Shown: positions 34,455 through 43,599 of the stretch, in pieces
Layout of the letters: every line of letters starts with the position of its first letter
Numbering within the stretch: the first letter of the stretch is position 1
Source: CAWDXG01 sp963822115
GTDB lineage: Bacteria > Myxococcota_A > Polyangia > Polyangiales > Polyangiaceae
Assembly: GCA_963822115.1 (NCBI GenBank)
Contig: CAWGGM010000009.1
Coordinates: 124,001-188,000 of the forward strand
Direction: 5' to 3'
DNA length: 64,000 nucleotides
Translations under genes and position numbers: made by a program
The notes under the pieces: model-generated
What the model was told of the DNA's origin: nothing
The model's input: only the letters and a program-made list of their open reading frames with translations
Database searches by the model: none

Positions 34455-34542
34455 GGTAGCGGCGTTTGGGGCCCCGACCCCAAACGCCGCTACCGGAAGC
34501 GTCGCTCCTTGCCCTGTAGGGGAATCGTGACCGGTGATGTAG
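34455..34542. repeat. Dispersed hairpin element, copy 1
   Basis: A perfect 17-bp stem, 34455-34471 with 34478-34494, closes a CCCCGA loop. With the following box AATCGTGACCGGTGATGTAG (34523-34542) it aligns without gaps over 82 bases (34461-34542) to 57039-57120, 63 of 82 identical by my count. The 640-bp gap 33992-34629 holds this element, the 51-bp array and the 37-bp duplication and no gene I can support. Confidence 0.8.
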
Positions 34543-34629
34543 CTGCTGGTTCGCGCCGCGCCATCGCTTCTCCGGCGGAGCAGCCTCTGGATTGGCCGCC
34601 AGTCGCCGCGTGCCGCCCCACCCGCTGGA

Positions 34630-35496
34630 CTAGCCGCGTTCCTCCGCCACAACGCTCGACCCAGAAAACCCTTCGAGCGTCCTCGTTCGGATCTCCGGGT
34701 TGACCTCCGGGCTCACCCGATGAAGCAGCGCCATCCCAACGTCCGTGCAGCGCGCGAACACGACCGCGGCGAAGCCGTGCGCAAACACCGCGACGGCGGG
34801 GGGAACCTGGGCGGTGTAGTAGGTCCAGCACTCGCGGCTGGTGCCCCAGTACTCGAGGAAGAAGCCGAGCAGCGAGCCGGCGGCAAACATGACGACATCG
34901 CGACGATGCCGTCCGGAACGCAGCACCACGGCGAGCATGAGCACGCCCACGACGCGCGAGGCCGTGGTGTTCCAGGTGGGGCCCATGAACCAGAACATCC
35001 AGGCCGCGTATGCAGGCAACACGACCCAGTACGCCGCGCGATAGGCGGACTCGGGTACGGGCCGTCGCGCCTCGGCGCGGCCCAGCGCGAGGTCCAGGAA
35101 GTGCGCGAGCCTGTCGATGCTGAGCGCCGCGACGGGCCAGGCCGGCAGGATCCACAAGGGCGGGCGCTCGGCGGTGAAGTAGTGCCAGAGCTGGGTCTGG
35201 GTGCCCCACCACTCGATGAAGCCGCCGCCGCCCAGACCCACCGCGAGCACGACCAGATCGCGACGCGGGCGCACGTTCCAGGTGAGCAGCGCTGCCATCC
35301 ACAACCAGATGCCGGCGAGCAGCCAGTCCATGCCGCCGTCCACGTCGATGAGATCGCTCCAGCGGTAGCCGACCGCCGCGCCGGTGAGCACCAGGACGAG
35401 CAGCGCCACCAGGCTCGACCGGTCGTAGCGCTGGACCACGAAGCCGAACAGGGAGCGGCCTGGACGGCGGGGCGGAGCGAGGGCCGCGTGCTGCAT
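34630..35496 (-). CDS. Polytopic membrane protein, carotenoid-biosynthesis-like
   Basis: A 288-residue protein with about eight membrane helices and an internal duplication: GGGGFIEWWGTQTQLWHYF (about 95-115) and GFFLEYWGTSRECWTYYTA (about 215-235) share the E-W-G-T-x6-W-x-Y pattern. This resembles DUF422/carotenoid-biosynthesis membrane proteins (CruF-like), though no other carotenoid gene is near. I chose ATG 35496; GTG 35517 is possible. The C-terminal tail is cytoplasmic and polar. Substrate unknown. Confidence 0.65.
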   Translation of the reverse strand: MQHAALAPPRRPGRSLFGFVVQRYDRSSLVALLVLVLTGAAVGYRWSDLIDVDGGMDWLLAGIWLWMAALLTWNVRPRRDLVVLAVGLGGGGFIEWWGTQTQLWHYFTAERPPLWILPAWPVAALSIDRLAHFLDLALGRAEARRPVPESAYRAAYWVVLPAYAAWMFWFMGPTWNTTASRVVGVLMLAVVLRSGRHRRDVVMFAAGSLLGFFLEYWGTSRECWTYYTAQVPPAVAVFAHGFAAVVFARCTDVGMALLHRVSPEVNPEIRTRTLEGFSGSSVVAEERG

Positions 35497-35591
35497 CTCG
35501 ACCCGGAAAGCTACCACGACGGCCCGCGGGCCCGGCCCGCGGCAGGATCCGCTGGGAGACAGCGGCATTTCGAGGTATCAACGGGCCCGAG

Positions 35592-36263
35592 ATGGCCGAG
35601 CAGAAGGCGAAGAAGAAGGCCGGCAACCGGCCCGCCACGAAGAAGGCGGGGAACCGGCCGGCCGCGAAGAAGAAGACCCGAGAGCCGGAGCCGACGCCGG
35701 TCGTCGGCGGGCGCTTCCTGCTCGCAGTCCTGATCGTGTTCGTGATGGTCGTGGTCCCGATGTCGAAGCTCGGCGACTTCTTCCAGAAGCCGGGCCCGGG
35801 AAAGACCAACACCGCGACCTGGCGCAAGGGCAACACGACCGAGGTGCGCATCACGCTGGTGACCTCGGACTACAACAACCTCTCCTGCGCTTCCGAAAAG
35901 AGCCTCGACGGCGCGCACTGCGCCTACAAGAGCGAGAGCGAAGGCTGGCCGCGCGCCGCCGGTGAGCCGCTGGACGACAACAAGAAGAACATCATCCAGC
36001 CCTACCGCACCTGGCCCGACAACCAGTTGATCCTCGTGGCGGGACTGTGGGCGACGCCCCACGTGGCGATGCGTCTGCACGACGAGCCGCCTGCCGGTGT
36101 GCCCGCAAAGAAGCTCGCGCGCTTCGTCGCGACCTGCAAGGTGCGCTTCCTCGGTCAGCTCGACGGCGCGAAGCTGCACTGGAACGCGGGCGGCAAATGG
36201 ATGAACCAGCCCCGCGCCATGGTCGCACGCGCGCTGTCGTGCAAGGTCGGCGAAGAGAAGTAG
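35592..36263 (+). CDS. Single-pass membrane protein with basic repeats
   Basis: A 223-residue protein: Lys-rich N-terminus with two AGNRPA-KK units (about 10-28), one membrane helix (about 41-57), and a periplasmic domain of about 160 residues with two to three cysteines and strands (TEVRITLVTSDYNNLSCASE). I do not recognise it. ATG 35592 has TATCAA 10 bases upstream and no Shine-Dalgarno. It converges with the thioredoxin gene 12 bp away. Confidence 0.65.
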   Translation: MAEQKAKKKAGNRPATKKAGNRPAAKKKTREPEPTPVVGGRFLLAVLIVFVMVVVPMSKLGDFFQKPGPGKTNTATWRKGNTTEVRITLVTSDYNNLSCASEKSLDGAHCAYKSESEGWPRAAGEPLDDNKKNIIQPYRTWPDNQLILVAGLWATPHVAMRLHDEPPAGVPAKKLARFVATCKVRFLGQLDGAKLHWNAGGKWMNQPRAMVARALSCKVGEEK

Positions 36264-36275
36264 CGCCGGCGAGCG

Positions 36276-36707
36276 TTACAGCTGTGCGCCGATCCACTGC
36301 TTGAACATCGACCCGGGCGGCAGACCGCTCTGGCGCGCGGCTTCCGTGCCGCCCTTGAACACGATGAACGTCGGGATGCCGCGGATGCCGAGCTCGGCAG
36401 ACGGCCCCGGGTTCGCGTCGGTGTCGAGCTTCAGCACGATCAGGCGGCCGGCGTTCTCGCGGGCGACCTTGTCGAGAATGGGTGCTGCCATGCGACACGG
36501 CCCACACCACTCGGCCCAGAAATCGACCAGCACGGGAACCGGTGATTTCGCGATGGTCGCCTTCATGGCCGATGCATCGACGGGCTGCGGAGCTCCGGAG
36601 ATGTCCAGCTTCTCGCGACAGCGGCCACAGATGGGAGAACCTGGCGGAAGCGGATGGGGGACGCGATTGATGCCGCCACATCGATTGCAACGATAGGATC
36701 GGGTCAC
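36276..36707 (-). CDS. trxC: Thioredoxin 2 (zinc-ribbon thioredoxin)
   Basis: A 143-residue protein with an N-terminal zinc ribbon (Cys7, Cys10, Cys27, Cys30) followed by a thioredoxin fold with active site WAEWCGPC (Cys68, Cys71) and cis-Pro motif GIRGIPTF. This is the TrxC plan; it reduces protein disulfides in the cytosol, and the zinc site is redox sensitive. The start is GTG 36707. Normal length, nothing odd. Confidence 0.93.
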   Translation of the reverse strand: MTRSYRCNRCGGINRVPHPLPPGSPICGRCREKLDISGAPQPVDASAMKATIAKSPVPVLVDFWAEWCGPCRMAAPILDKVARENAGRLIVLKLDTDANPGPSAELGIRGIPTFIVFKGGTEAARQSGLPPGSMFKQWIGAQL

Positions 36708-36886
36708 GGAAAGCCTCGGTGCAAGTGTCGTTCCACGCAGAACGATTTAGGTAGAATGCACGATAGCAGGGAAACGAAATGCTGACCGAACGAGTCGTAG
36801 ACCATGACGCGTTGCGGCGCCAGTCGGGCCCGCGCGATGCACAGCATGCGCGGAGCGCGCGAGCATGCCGCAAAGCCTGCGCCGGG

Positions 36887-37705
36887 TCACCTGGGCTGCG
36901 GCGTCATGCGACGCCGCTCGATTACGCCGTCGGAAGCCTCGCGCCGCACGGCGACGCAGCGAGCCCAGACCAGCATGTGCACAGCGTAGGCGACGAGACA
37001 CAGCCCCGCTGCGACGAGCAGAAATGCCCCAAACGGCGTCGCCGCGATGCGGGAGAGCCTGGCGATGATGCTGTGCGCCGCGACGCCCCCGTCGCCGTAG
37101 GTTCCGTGCGCAAGCAGCGCGCCCAGACCCAGCAGCACCAGCCCACGCGCCGTCACTCCGAGCCGACCGCTCAGCAGTATCCAGCGACCCGAGCGCTGGC
37201 GGATACGACCATAGTCCAGCCTCTCGACAAACCCGGCCGTCAACCCGAGCAACATCTGGTAGACGCCCGACGCCATGAGCAGCACGCCGAGGCCTGCGAG
37301 CACCAGCAAGCCGGTCGGGTGCGCGTGCAGGTCGCCCACCCAGGTCGGAGCGCGTCCCGACAGCTGGCGCGGCACACCGAGCTGCACCGCCGCAACCGCC
37401 AGCGCGCCGTGCAACACTCCGCTGACCAGGTAGCCGCCGCGTCGGAGCAGTCCGCGCAATCCGGAACCGTCGTGCTCGAAATCGAGCACGCCCTGCGCGA
37501 ACCGCCAGAACGCGTAGGCAGCCAGCCCCAGCGCGACAAAAGCCAGCAGCACGCGCCCGACGCCGTGCGCACCCGGCAGGACAGGACCGAAGACCACAGC
37601 GTCGACGAGGAGCGCGCCGAGCAGCAGGTAGATGACCCCCTTGGTTGCGTAGGCCCCGCGGATCCAGCTCTCTGTGCTCTTCCCGTGCTCGACCGACGGC
37701 GTCAT
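36887..37705 (-). CDS. DUF1206 membrane protein
   Basis: A 272-residue protein with six membrane helices arranged as three two-helix repeats, each starting with an Arg/Gly-rich turn before the first helix (RGAYATKGVIYLLLG, RRGGYLVSGVLHG, SGRLGVTARGLVLLG). That is the DUF1206 pattern; the function is unknown. An AAGGGGGC Shine-Dalgarno precedes the ATG. The 179 bp to thioredoxin hold no gene. Confidence 0.8.
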   Translation of the reverse strand: MTPSVEHGKSTESWIRGAYATKGVIYLLLGALLVDAVVFGPVLPGAHGVGRVLLAFVALGLAAYAFWRFAQGVLDFEHDGSGLRGLLRRGGYLVSGVLHGALAVAAVQLGVPRQLSGRAPTWVGDLHAHPTGLLVLAGLGVLLMASGVYQMLLGLTAGFVERLDYGRIRQRSGRWILLSGRLGVTARGLVLLGLGALLAHGTYGDGGVAAHSIIARLSRIAATPFGAFLLVAAGLCLVAYAVHMLVWARCVAVRREASDGVIERRRMTPQPR

Positions 37706-37790
37706 GAATGCCCCCTTCGAAAGCTAGCCTGCAGCGAGCGTGCCAGCTTTGCGACGCGCGGGCGGAAAGCCGTGGCAAAGCGCCACGTTG

Positions 37791-39416
37791 CTACTTCGCG
37801 AGGTGGCAGTCGAGCACTTCGCTGACCAGACGCGGCGACGGCGCGCGCTCGAGATAGACGGCCAGGAGCTTGCCGGTTCCGAGCCCGAACAGGTGCGACT
37901 CGTCGACGTCCTCGCCGGAGGGCGTCACGCGGAAGGGCCGCCCCGCGACGGCCAGGCTGGCGTCGACCGGCACTACGACCATCTGGCCATGAAGCCTGTC
38001 GCCCGACTGGTAGGCGATCCAGCGCTGTCCGGCGGCGACGGCGAAGGTGGGCTCGGCCTGCGACGGATCGGTGTCGATACCGAGCGCGGTGAGCTTCGCC
38101 GGCAGCGTGCCGCCTCGACCGGACAACCTGGCGACCTGCGCCGACCAGTGATCGTTGTCGGCCGACTGCGAAAGCAGGATCAACAAGTCGTCTCCGTCGC
38201 GCAGCATGTGGGGCATGGTCAAATAGCCGCCCCCGTACACGCGAGCTGGCCCGCGCTGGCGCTTGTCGGGACCCAGAGTCCACGCGTACAGCGAGCCGCG
38301 GTAGCGCGCCGCCAGCGCGTAGCTTCCATCAGGGAGCTTCTCGGCGACGGGCGCCTCGAAGGTGTAGAGCTTGTCGGGATTGTCGGCGAGCTTGATGGTC
38401 TTCAGGAGCACGTTGGCGCGGCCTCCACCGGGAGCGACGAAGAAGCGCATGCTGTAGTGCGTGCTGCCGTCGCTCTCGGGCTTTGCGTACAGCTCGCTGC
38501 CCACGGCCCAGGCGTCGTGACCCGCCGGATCGACGAAGCTCCGGCAATCGCGCAGCTCGCGCTCCGGCTTGCCGGGTTTCGCCGGCTTCTTGACCGTCGC
38601 GCTGGGCCTTCCGACGACGGCGGCGGGCTTCGCTGGTGTGGCCGGCTTGGCCGGCTGAGCGGGCTTTGCACCCGGCTTGCGCGCGATGTGCTGCCGCAGA
38701 ATGCCCGGCAGCGCGAGGCGGCCGCGCACCGCCACGGGCTTCTTCGCCGCGGGCTGCTTGGCGGAAGCCGGCGCCGACGCGCTCGGCGCCGGCTCGGGGA
38801 TCACGCCGGCGTGCGCGACGCGTCCGCCGGGCGGCGTCTTGTCGCTATCCTCGTCGCTCCGGTCGAGTAGCGGCTTGCCGTCGAACACCAGCAGCGCCTT
38901 CGACGTGTCCGTGCGACCGCAGGCGATACGCCGCCGCTTGTTCTTGTAGACGTCGCGGTAGTCGGCGTAGGCGACCAGTACGCCTTTTGCCGCCACCGCA
39001 GGCGTGACGCGCTGCAGATCGCGCCGTCCCTGCGCGGCCGGCACGCCGTGCGCAAGCGGATTGGCCCCGGCCACGACCGGCTGCACCAGCTTCCCCTCCC
39101 CTGCCCGATCGAAGGCGACGATCTCCGGGCGGTTGCCCATGGCGACGCCAACCGCGAAGCTGCCGTCCGACAGACGGGTCACGGTGATGCCGGTGCGCGC
39201 ATTGGCCCCGCTACCCCAGACCTTGCGCTGCACGACCTTGCACACCCCGCTCTGCGCTGCAGGCGTAGGCGCCGCACTCGCCTGGGCGGAGGCGGACGCC
39301 GCGGGCTTCGCTGCTTCGCCCTTTCCGCCCAGCAGCGAGCGGATCTTCGAACAGCCTCCGAGTGGAAGGGACGCCAGCGCGACGCAGCCGACGAGCGTGA
39401 GATTCATGAGTCGCAT
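37791..39416 (-). CDS. Large lipoprotein, possibly beta-propeller
   Basis: A 541-residue predicted lipoprotein (LPLGGC, Cys22). A first beta-rich part (about 55-190), an Ala/Pro/Lys-rich disordered linker (about 215-285, with KPATPAKPA units), and a second beta-rich part (about 290-535) with recurring strands such as GSYALAARYRGSLYAWTLG and QRWIAYQSGDRLHGQ fit a split propeller. No enzyme motif. ATG 39416 has TACGCT 9 bases upstream. It lies 70 bp after the exporter gene on the same strand. Confidence 0.6.
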   Translation of the reverse strand: MRLMNLTLVGCVALASLPLGGCSKIRSLLGGKGEAAKPAASASAQASAAPTPAAQSGVCKVVQRKVWGSGANARTGITVTRLSDGSFAVGVAMGNRPEIVAFDRAGEGKLVQPVVAGANPLAHGVPAAQGRRDLQRVTPAVAAKGVLVAYADYRDVYKNKRRRIACGRTDTSKALLVFDGKPLLDRSDEDSDKTPPGGRVAHAGVIPEPAPSASAPASAKQPAAKKPVAVRGRLALPGILRQHIARKPGAKPAQPAKPATPAKPAAVVGRPSATVKKPAKPGKPERELRDCRSFVDPAGHDAWAVGSELYAKPESDGSTHYSMRFFVAPGGGRANVLLKTIKLADNPDKLYTFEAPVAEKLPDGSYALAARYRGSLYAWTLGPDKRQRGPARVYGGGYLTMPHMLRDGDDLLILLSQSADNDHWSAQVARLSGRGGTLPAKLTALGIDTDPSQAEPTFAVAAGQRWIAYQSGDRLHGQMVVVPVDASLAVAGRPFRVTPSGEDVDESHLFGLGTGKLLAVYLERAPSPRLVSEVLDCHLAK

Positions 39417-39486
39417 ACGCCGTGCAGCGTAGACGAGCGCTCGGCGCTTGTCGCCCGCTAGCCCGCGGCCCGTCCTGGAGCGGCGC

Positions 39487-41970
39487 CTAGTCCTCTCCGG
39501 CTCGCCGGACAGTGGCGCGCCCCAGGAGCAGCAGGGCCGCAGGCAGCGCGAGAATGGCGGTGGACAGGCAGGCCAGCTCCCCGGAGACCGCGAACACGCC
39601 GAACGAGAACAGCGCGCGGTTCTGCGCCACCAGCAGCGAGCCGAAGCCGATGATGGTCGTCGCCGAGCACAGCGCGACGGCGCCCCCCGTCGCGCCCAGC
39701 GCAGTACGCAGATCGAGCCGCCCTTCGACCTGGAAGCGCTTGAGCATGTTGATCGAGTAGTCCGCGCCGATGCCGAAGGTGATGGGCAGCGCCACGAAGT
39801 TCGAGAAATTGAGCTTCGCTCCAGCCCAGGCCAGCGCACCCAGCATCAGCGTGACGCCGCCGAAGACCGAGGCCACCGCGGCCAGCGACAGACCGATCGA
39901 GCGGAACGACAACAGGCAGATCACGAGCACCGCGGCCAGCGAAAGCGCCGTGGCCTTCGGGCCGTCGTGTTTCATCGCAGCCGCGATGTCGCTCGACAGC
40001 AGCAGCGACCCCGCGACGGGCATCGCCCGGCCGTCCACGGAGGCCGCCTGCCTGAGATCATGCGCAAAGGCTCCCATCTTGCGCGTATCCCACGTCCCGG
40101 CGCCCAGCTTCGGATACACGAGCACGCTGCGGTCGATGCGTCCGCCGTGCTCGCGCAGGCCCGTGACGAGCGCGTCGGGGATCTGTCGTGCCTGTAGCGG
40201 GACGAGTGACGGCGGCGAGAGCGCGCGCTCGACCAGCTTGCGATCCTTGTCGGAGAGCTCGCCCAGCATGCGAGGAGTGAGTACCTTCTTCAGCTTGCGC
40301 GCGGCCGCGATGGACTCCGAACGGTCCGGACGCAACAAGTCGGACGCGCTGCGAACGGAACCGATGAGCCCGCCGCCACGCCCCTCGCGCACGAGCTTCC
40401 GGACGCGCTGCTCGATCAGCCGTGCATGCGGCCCCGTGTCCGCCATGACCACGGTGGGCGTCAGATAGCGCCTGAGCGTGGCGTCCATGCGCTTGCCCCA
40501 GTAGCGCTCGCCGCTGCCCGCCGACTCGCGTCGACGCAACTTGGAAAGGTCGTACTGGATCCAGTTGCCCTTGCGGTGCGCCAGGCCGACAACCGACAGC
40601 GCCACCAGCGCACCGGCGACGGCGAGCACCGAGCGCGGCCGGGCCACCAGCCACAGCGCCGCGCGACGCACCAGACCCGGGCGCTCGGCTTCCACGCGAC
40701 CGGCGGCGGTGCCCAGGCGCCCGGCAAACAGCGACAGCAACGGCGGCAGCAGCAGGAACGTGGCGAGCCAGCAGATGACCATACCGAAGCCGCCGATCCA
40801 GCCGAACTGGTTGAAGCCGCGGAAGTCGGTGAAGATCAGCGAGCCGTACGCAGCCGACGCCGCCAGGGCGGCGGCCAGTGTGGGTTTCCAGGTTTCCGAG
40901 ACCGCCGTGGTCGTTGCCTGGTCGAGACCCGCGCCACGACGCCGCTCCTCCGCGAAGCGCGCAAGCAGGATGATGCCGCTGTTGATGCCGTTGCCTATGA
41001 CGATGGAACCGAGAAACGCCGTGTTCGAGTTCAAGTGGCGGATGTCGAGCGGCGGGAGTGCGACGATCGCGAACGCCCCGAGCGTTCCACACAGAAGCGG
41101 CAGGCCGAGCAACGGCAGCGCGCGCCACGAACCAAAGAACCAGATGATGACGGCCACCACCAGCAGCAGGACGAGCAGGCCGGAGGCCGACAGATCGCTG
41201 AACAGACCTGTCAGTTCTTCCACGCGCGTGGCGACGTCGCCTGCGAAGCCGACGCGCATGCCCTTGGCGTAGGCCTTCGGGAAACCCAGATCGGCGATGT
41301 CCTGCTTCACGCGGTCGAGCAAGAGCTCGTCCGCCTGGTAGCTCGTGGCCTGGCTGCTGGCCTGGATCAGGAGCACCGCGGTGCGGCCGTCGCTGGAAAC
41401 GAAACGGCCACCCGGAAAGCCTCGAGCCCCGCCGTAGAGCTTTTCGTACTTGTCCCGGATCTCCTGGATGGGCAGCTTGGGCTCGGGCTCTTCCTTGTCG
41501 CTGAGCAGGTTGATGCCCATCTTGCGCGTGACTTCCCAGTCACGGCGCTTCTCGACCGCCTTGACCAGCTTCCGCACGTCGCCCGGATCCATCAGCTGGA
41601 ACGCGTAGGTCTCGGCAAAGCGACGCTCGGCCTTGATGTCGGTACGCACCGCCCCGACCAGACCGGGAGGGTAGCCCTGGATGCGTCGCTTCAGGTCGTC
41701 GAGAAAGCGATTGGCCGCGGGCACGTTCTTCTTGCCGCCCGTGTCGACGACCACGCCCAGGTGGCGGATCCCGGGTAGCCGCGCGCGCATCACGTCCAGC
41801 GCCTTCACGCTGGGCGCCGTCACCGGCAACAGCTCTTCCAGATCGCTCCGCAGCGCGGCGTAGGTCCGCACGGTGCGGTAGCCGGCGACGGCCGCGACGA
41901 CAGCCGCGAGCACGAGCACAACGGCACGGCGCCGCACAAGCCACGCCACATAGCGCGCGCTCCGGCTCAT
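39487..41970 (-). CDS. MMPL/RND-superfamily exporter
   Basis: An 827-residue exporter in two halves, each with one membrane helix, a large periplasmic domain and five more helices. Conserved transport-helix motifs are visible in the first half (NTAFLGSIVIGNGINSGIIL) and the second (ALPITFGIGADYSINMLKRF). These resemble HpnN/MmpL transporters of lipids or hydrophobic compounds. It follows tolC by 12 bp and so may share that outer-membrane channel or the same regulator. Substrate unknown. Confidence 0.87.
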   Translation of the reverse strand: MSRSARYVAWLVRRRAVVLVLAAVVAAVAGYRTVRTYAALRSDLEELLPVTAPSVKALDVMRARLPGIRHLGVVVDTGGKKNVPAANRFLDDLKRRIQGYPPGLVGAVRTDIKAERRFAETYAFQLMDPGDVRKLVKAVEKRRDWEVTRKMGINLLSDKEEPEPKLPIQEIRDKYEKLYGGARGFPGGRFVSSDGRTAVLLIQASSQATSYQADELLLDRVKQDIADLGFPKAYAKGMRVGFAGDVATRVEELTGLFSDLSASGLLVLLLVVAVIIWFFGSWRALPLLGLPLLCGTLGAFAIVALPPLDIRHLNSNTAFLGSIVIGNGINSGIILLARFAEERRRGAGLDQATTTAVSETWKPTLAAALAASAAYGSLIFTDFRGFNQFGWIGGFGMVICWLATFLLLPPLLSLFAGRLGTAAGRVEAERPGLVRRAALWLVARPRSVLAVAGALVALSVVGLAHRKGNWIQYDLSKLRRRESAGSGERYWGKRMDATLRRYLTPTVVMADTGPHARLIEQRVRKLVREGRGGGLIGSVRSASDLLRPDRSESIAAARKLKKVLTPRMLGELSDKDRKLVERALSPPSLVPLQARQIPDALVTGLREHGGRIDRSVLVYPKLGAGTWDTRKMGAFAHDLRQAASVDGRAMPVAGSLLLSSDIAAAMKHDGPKATALSLAAVLVICLLSFRSIGLSLAAVASVFGGVTLMLGALAWAGAKLNFSNFVALPITFGIGADYSINMLKRFQVEGRLDLRTALGATGGAVALCSATTIIGFGSLLVAQNRALFSFGVFAVSGELACLSTAILALPAALLLLGRATVRRAGED

Positions 41971-41982
41971 GGCGGGCAGGTC

Positions 41983-43599
41983 CTACCGCACGTCCTGTCC
42001 GATGGCGTGACGCAGCTTGACGTTGGCGATCTTGAGCTCGATGCGCGCGTTGAGCTGCGCGAGTCGGGCCTGCAACAGGTCCGACTCGGCGTCGATCAGC
42101 TCGGTCGTCGTGGCACGGCCGACGCGGTACAGGTCGGTCGCGACGCGATACGCTTCGGCCGCGGCTGCCACCGCGCGCTTGCTGGTCTTGACGGCAACCT
42201 TGGCCTTCTCGCGCTCGAGATAGTTCGCGGTGACCTCCTGCCGGATGCCGTCGGACAGCGCCTTGCGCTGCGCCTCGACGGCGCGAGCCTTGGCCTCGAG
42301 CTCCGAAGCGGCGGCCGAGTTGACGAAGGTGTCGCCCACCGTCCACGTCGCCGCGATGCCCACGCTCCAGGTCGCGTCCCAGCGCTGCTGCGGCGGGAAG
42401 TAGCGCTGGTTCGGATTCGCATAGGTCACGTTGCCGAAGGCGTCGAGCCGCGGCAGCTTGCTGACGCCCTGCGCGCTCGAGCCTCTGTGCAGTGCCTTCG
42501 CCGTCTCGTCCAGCTCGCGGATCTCGAGGCGGCTGCGCAGCGCCTGGCGCTCCAGGCCGGGCAGCGTGCCGCTGATCGGCTTGGCCACGGGCGCCAGAAC
42601 GTCCTCGCCAACGCTGTACTGGCGCGGGGTCTTGTCGCCCATGTAGATGCCGAGCTGCGCGTCGGTCAGGTGCTGCAGCGTCTCGGCCTGCTTGACCATC
42701 AGCTCGGTGTTGGCGACCAGCGCCTCCAGCCGCATCAGGTCGGCTTTGGAGATGGCACCGAGCGCATACGCCGTCTTGGCGTCCTTGAGCCGCGCCTGGA
42801 CCTGCTCCAGCGACTTTTCCGCGACGGCGACCTGTCCCTTGGCGCGCAGCCAGTTGTAGAACAGCACGCGGCCGTCGTTCTGCACCTTGAGCTTCTCGGC
42901 GCGCACGGCGAGCTTGGCCGCCCGGCGACTGGCCGACGAAGCGGCCGCGGCGTGCGACAGCCGGAGGACGTAGTCCGAGATCGGAATGTCGAGGTCGGCC
43001 GAGAGCGAGTAGTTGTCCTCGAGGAACTTGATGTCGAACTTGGCAGCGCCGACCGGCACGCCCTGGGAGTCCAGAACGCACGTCTGCGGCGCGCCGGGAG
43101 CGCAGGGCCCCACGCCGAGCGGCCCCGCATTCATCGCGCCGACCAGCGCGCCCGAGCCGAGACCGGACGAGACGGGCGAGAGCCTGGTGTAGCTCGCCCT
43201 GAACGTCAGCTTCGGGAAGAACTGGTACATCGTCTCGTTGGCCTTGTCCTCGGCGGCCTCGAGCTCGGCCTGCTTCGCGCGCACGGTCGCGCTCGACGCC
43301 ACCGTGCGCCGCGCGACCTGGTTGGCGGTCAGACCACCGGCCACCGGCGACAGCACCTTGAGCGCCGGCCCCGGACGATCGGGCAGCTCGCGCTTCTTGA
43401 GCGTGGGTTCGTCGGGCGCGGCAGCGGCCGGCTGGGCCGGCGGAGCTGCCGGCTTCGCCGCCGCGGGAGGCGCGCCTGGCACCGGCTTCGGCGGCTTCGG
43501 CGCGGCAGCGCCCGCCGGGACTGGCTGCGCCGACGCAACCATGGGGAACGCACACAGCGCCCCCGCACACAACCAGCTGGATAGTGACTTGGCTCTCAC
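41983..43599 (-). CDS. TolC-family outer-membrane efflux protein
   Basis: A 538-residue outer-membrane channel subunit: signal peptide (about 1-25, VASAQP), Pro/Ala linker (26-70), then two OEP repeats with long coiled helices (ASSATVRAKQAELEAAEDKA; AYRVATDLYRVGRATTTELI). GTG 43599 overlaps the RND stop as GTGA. It completes a tripartite pump with the RND and adaptor genes upstream. The Pro/Ala linker after the signal is longer than in E. coli TolC. Confidence 0.9.
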   Translation of the reverse strand: MRAKSLSSWLCAGALCAFPMVASAQPVPAGAAAPKPPKPVPGAPPAAAKPAAPPAQPAAAAPDEPTLKKRELPDRPGPALKVLSPVAGGLTANQVARRTVASSATVRAKQAELEAAEDKANETMYQFFPKLTFRASYTRLSPVSSGLGSGALVGAMNAGPLGVGPCAPGAPQTCVLDSQGVPVGAAKFDIKFLEDNYSLSADLDIPISDYVLRLSHAAAASSASRRAAKLAVRAEKLKVQNDGRVLFYNWLRAKGQVAVAEKSLEQVQARLKDAKTAYALGAISKADLMRLEALVANTELMVKQAETLQHLTDAQLGIYMGDKTPRQYSVGEDVLAPVAKPISGTLPGLERQALRSRLEIRELDETAKALHRGSSAQGVSKLPRLDAFGNVTYANPNQRYFPPQQRWDATWSVGIAATWTVGDTFVNSAAASELEAKARAVEAQRKALSDGIRQEVTANYLEREKAKVAVKTSKRAVAAAAEAYRVATDLYRVGRATTTELIDAESDLLQARLAQLNARIELKIANVKLRHAIGQDVR

